DNA of 25,124 bases from Alphaproteobacteria bacterium (GTDB lineage Bacteria; Pseudomonadota; Alphaproteobacteria; Puniceispirillales; Puniceispirillaceae): contig JAKMFG010000332.1 in NCBI GenBank assembly GCA_022425565.1, forward strand, positions 1-25,124, read 5' to 3'. The notes under the pieces were generated by a model, which was given only the letters and a program-made list of their open reading frames with translations, searched no databases and had not been told where the DNA came from. Positions 24,864-25,124 of the stretch are shown here, in pieces. The first letter of the stretch is position 1; each line of letters starts with the position of its first letter. The translations under genes and the position numbers were made by a program.

Positions 24864-25124
24864 ATGAACCGTGCCTCAGACGCCGCCAGCGAGATTATCG
24901 ACGAATTCGGGTTTCTGGATGACTGGGAAGACCGTTACCAGCTTCTGATCGACCTCGGACGGCGTCTGCCGCCCTTGCCGGCACAATATGCCAGTGACGA
25001 ATACCGGCTTCGCGGATGCCAGTCGGTGGTGCATTTCGCGGCCGAGACGGACAATGGCGAGATCACCTTCCATGCCGGCTCCGACGCTGCCATCGTTCAG
25101 GGCCTGATCGCGCTTCTGCTGCGG
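24864..25124 (+). CDS. sufE: SufE family cysteine desulfuration protein (partial, C-terminus beyond the window)
   Basis: Sulfur-acceptor protein that takes persulfide sulfur from the cysteine desulfurase SufS during Fe-S cluster assembly in the cytoplasm. The first 87 codons are present and open to the right edge. FLDDWEDRYQLLIDLGRRLP near residues 17-36 and LRGCQSVV with Cys52, the sulfur-accepting cysteine (Cys51 in E. coli), identify the family; SDAAIVQGLIALLLR follows. ATG 24864 is preceded by AGGA at about 10 nt. It is 51 bp after mutB on the same strand with a possible terminator between them. No suf operon gene is visible, so this is a stand-alone sufE, common in alphaproteobacteria. 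Confidence 0.93.
   Translation, partial: MNRASDAASEIIDEFGFLDDWEDRYQLLIDLGRRLPPLPAQYASDEYRLRGCQSVVHFAAETDNGEITFHAGSDAAIVQGLIALLLR

Noticed and set aside
1..25124. Mobile elements, CRISPR arrays, tRNA or rRNA genes
   Set aside because: No transposase, integrase, long repeats, regularly spaced repeats or recognisable RNA gene sequence was found on either strand by eye.

Overview
The window reads as ordinary chromosome of a GC-rich (about 60% G+C by eye) alphaproteobacterium. The best lineage markers are a GapR/DUF2312 nucleoid protein, a DUF1244 protein, a tandem cold-shock-domain protein, an IalB-like secreted protein and a single-domain MntR of the proteobacterial type. The heterotetrameric sarcosine oxidase genes plus methylmalonyl-CoA mutase suggest a heterotroph living on methylated amines and on propionyl-CoA-yielding substrates. 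A marine group is plausible but cannot be proved from this sequence. No phage, insertion sequence, CRISPR array, rRNA or tRNA was recognised, and no gene-free stretch exceeds about 230 bp.

Layout. Positions 1-4328 (minus strand) hold soxB-soxD-soxA of a heterotetrameric sarcosine oxidase; soxA runs off the left edge and soxG is expected beyond it. Positions 4462-7817 (minus) hold an ABC exporter-type pair (ybbA ATPase, ybbP permease), divergent from tesA (7908-8573, plus), the same neighbourhood as in E. coli. Positions 8722-12313 (plus) hold an IalB-like secreted protein, rlmN, a Bax inhibitor-1 family membrane protein and class I fructose-1,6-bisphosphatase. Positions 12321-14060 (minus) hold an M23 peptidase followed by an NAD(P)-dependent sugar-epimerase-like protein. 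trxB (plus) is divergent from the peptidase and convergent with an MFS transporter (15168-16400, minus). Positions 16530-18701 (minus) hold a double cold-shock protein, pyrF, gapR and a DUF1244 gene. mntR (plus) converges on a GT39-type membrane glycosyltransferase (minus). The right end holds mutA-mutB (methylmalonyl-CoA mutase) and the start of sufE (plus).

How the genes work together. SoxBDA(G) would demethylate sarcosine to glycine and pass the one-carbon unit to tetrahydrofolate. MutAB would isomerise methylmalonyl-CoA to succinyl-CoA. The other genes are housekeeping: RNA modification, redox, pyrimidine synthesis, gluconeogenesis, Fe-S assembly, envelope and metal homeostasis.

No clearly new multi-gene system was found. 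The points most worth a second look are: a SoxD subunit that has lost most of the classical zinc ligands; three unrelated places where a 14-15 bp unit is repeated three times, two of them in frame near protein N-termini; a strong intrinsic terminator only about 24 bp before the fbp start codon; and a very stable hairpin abutting the rlmN start.
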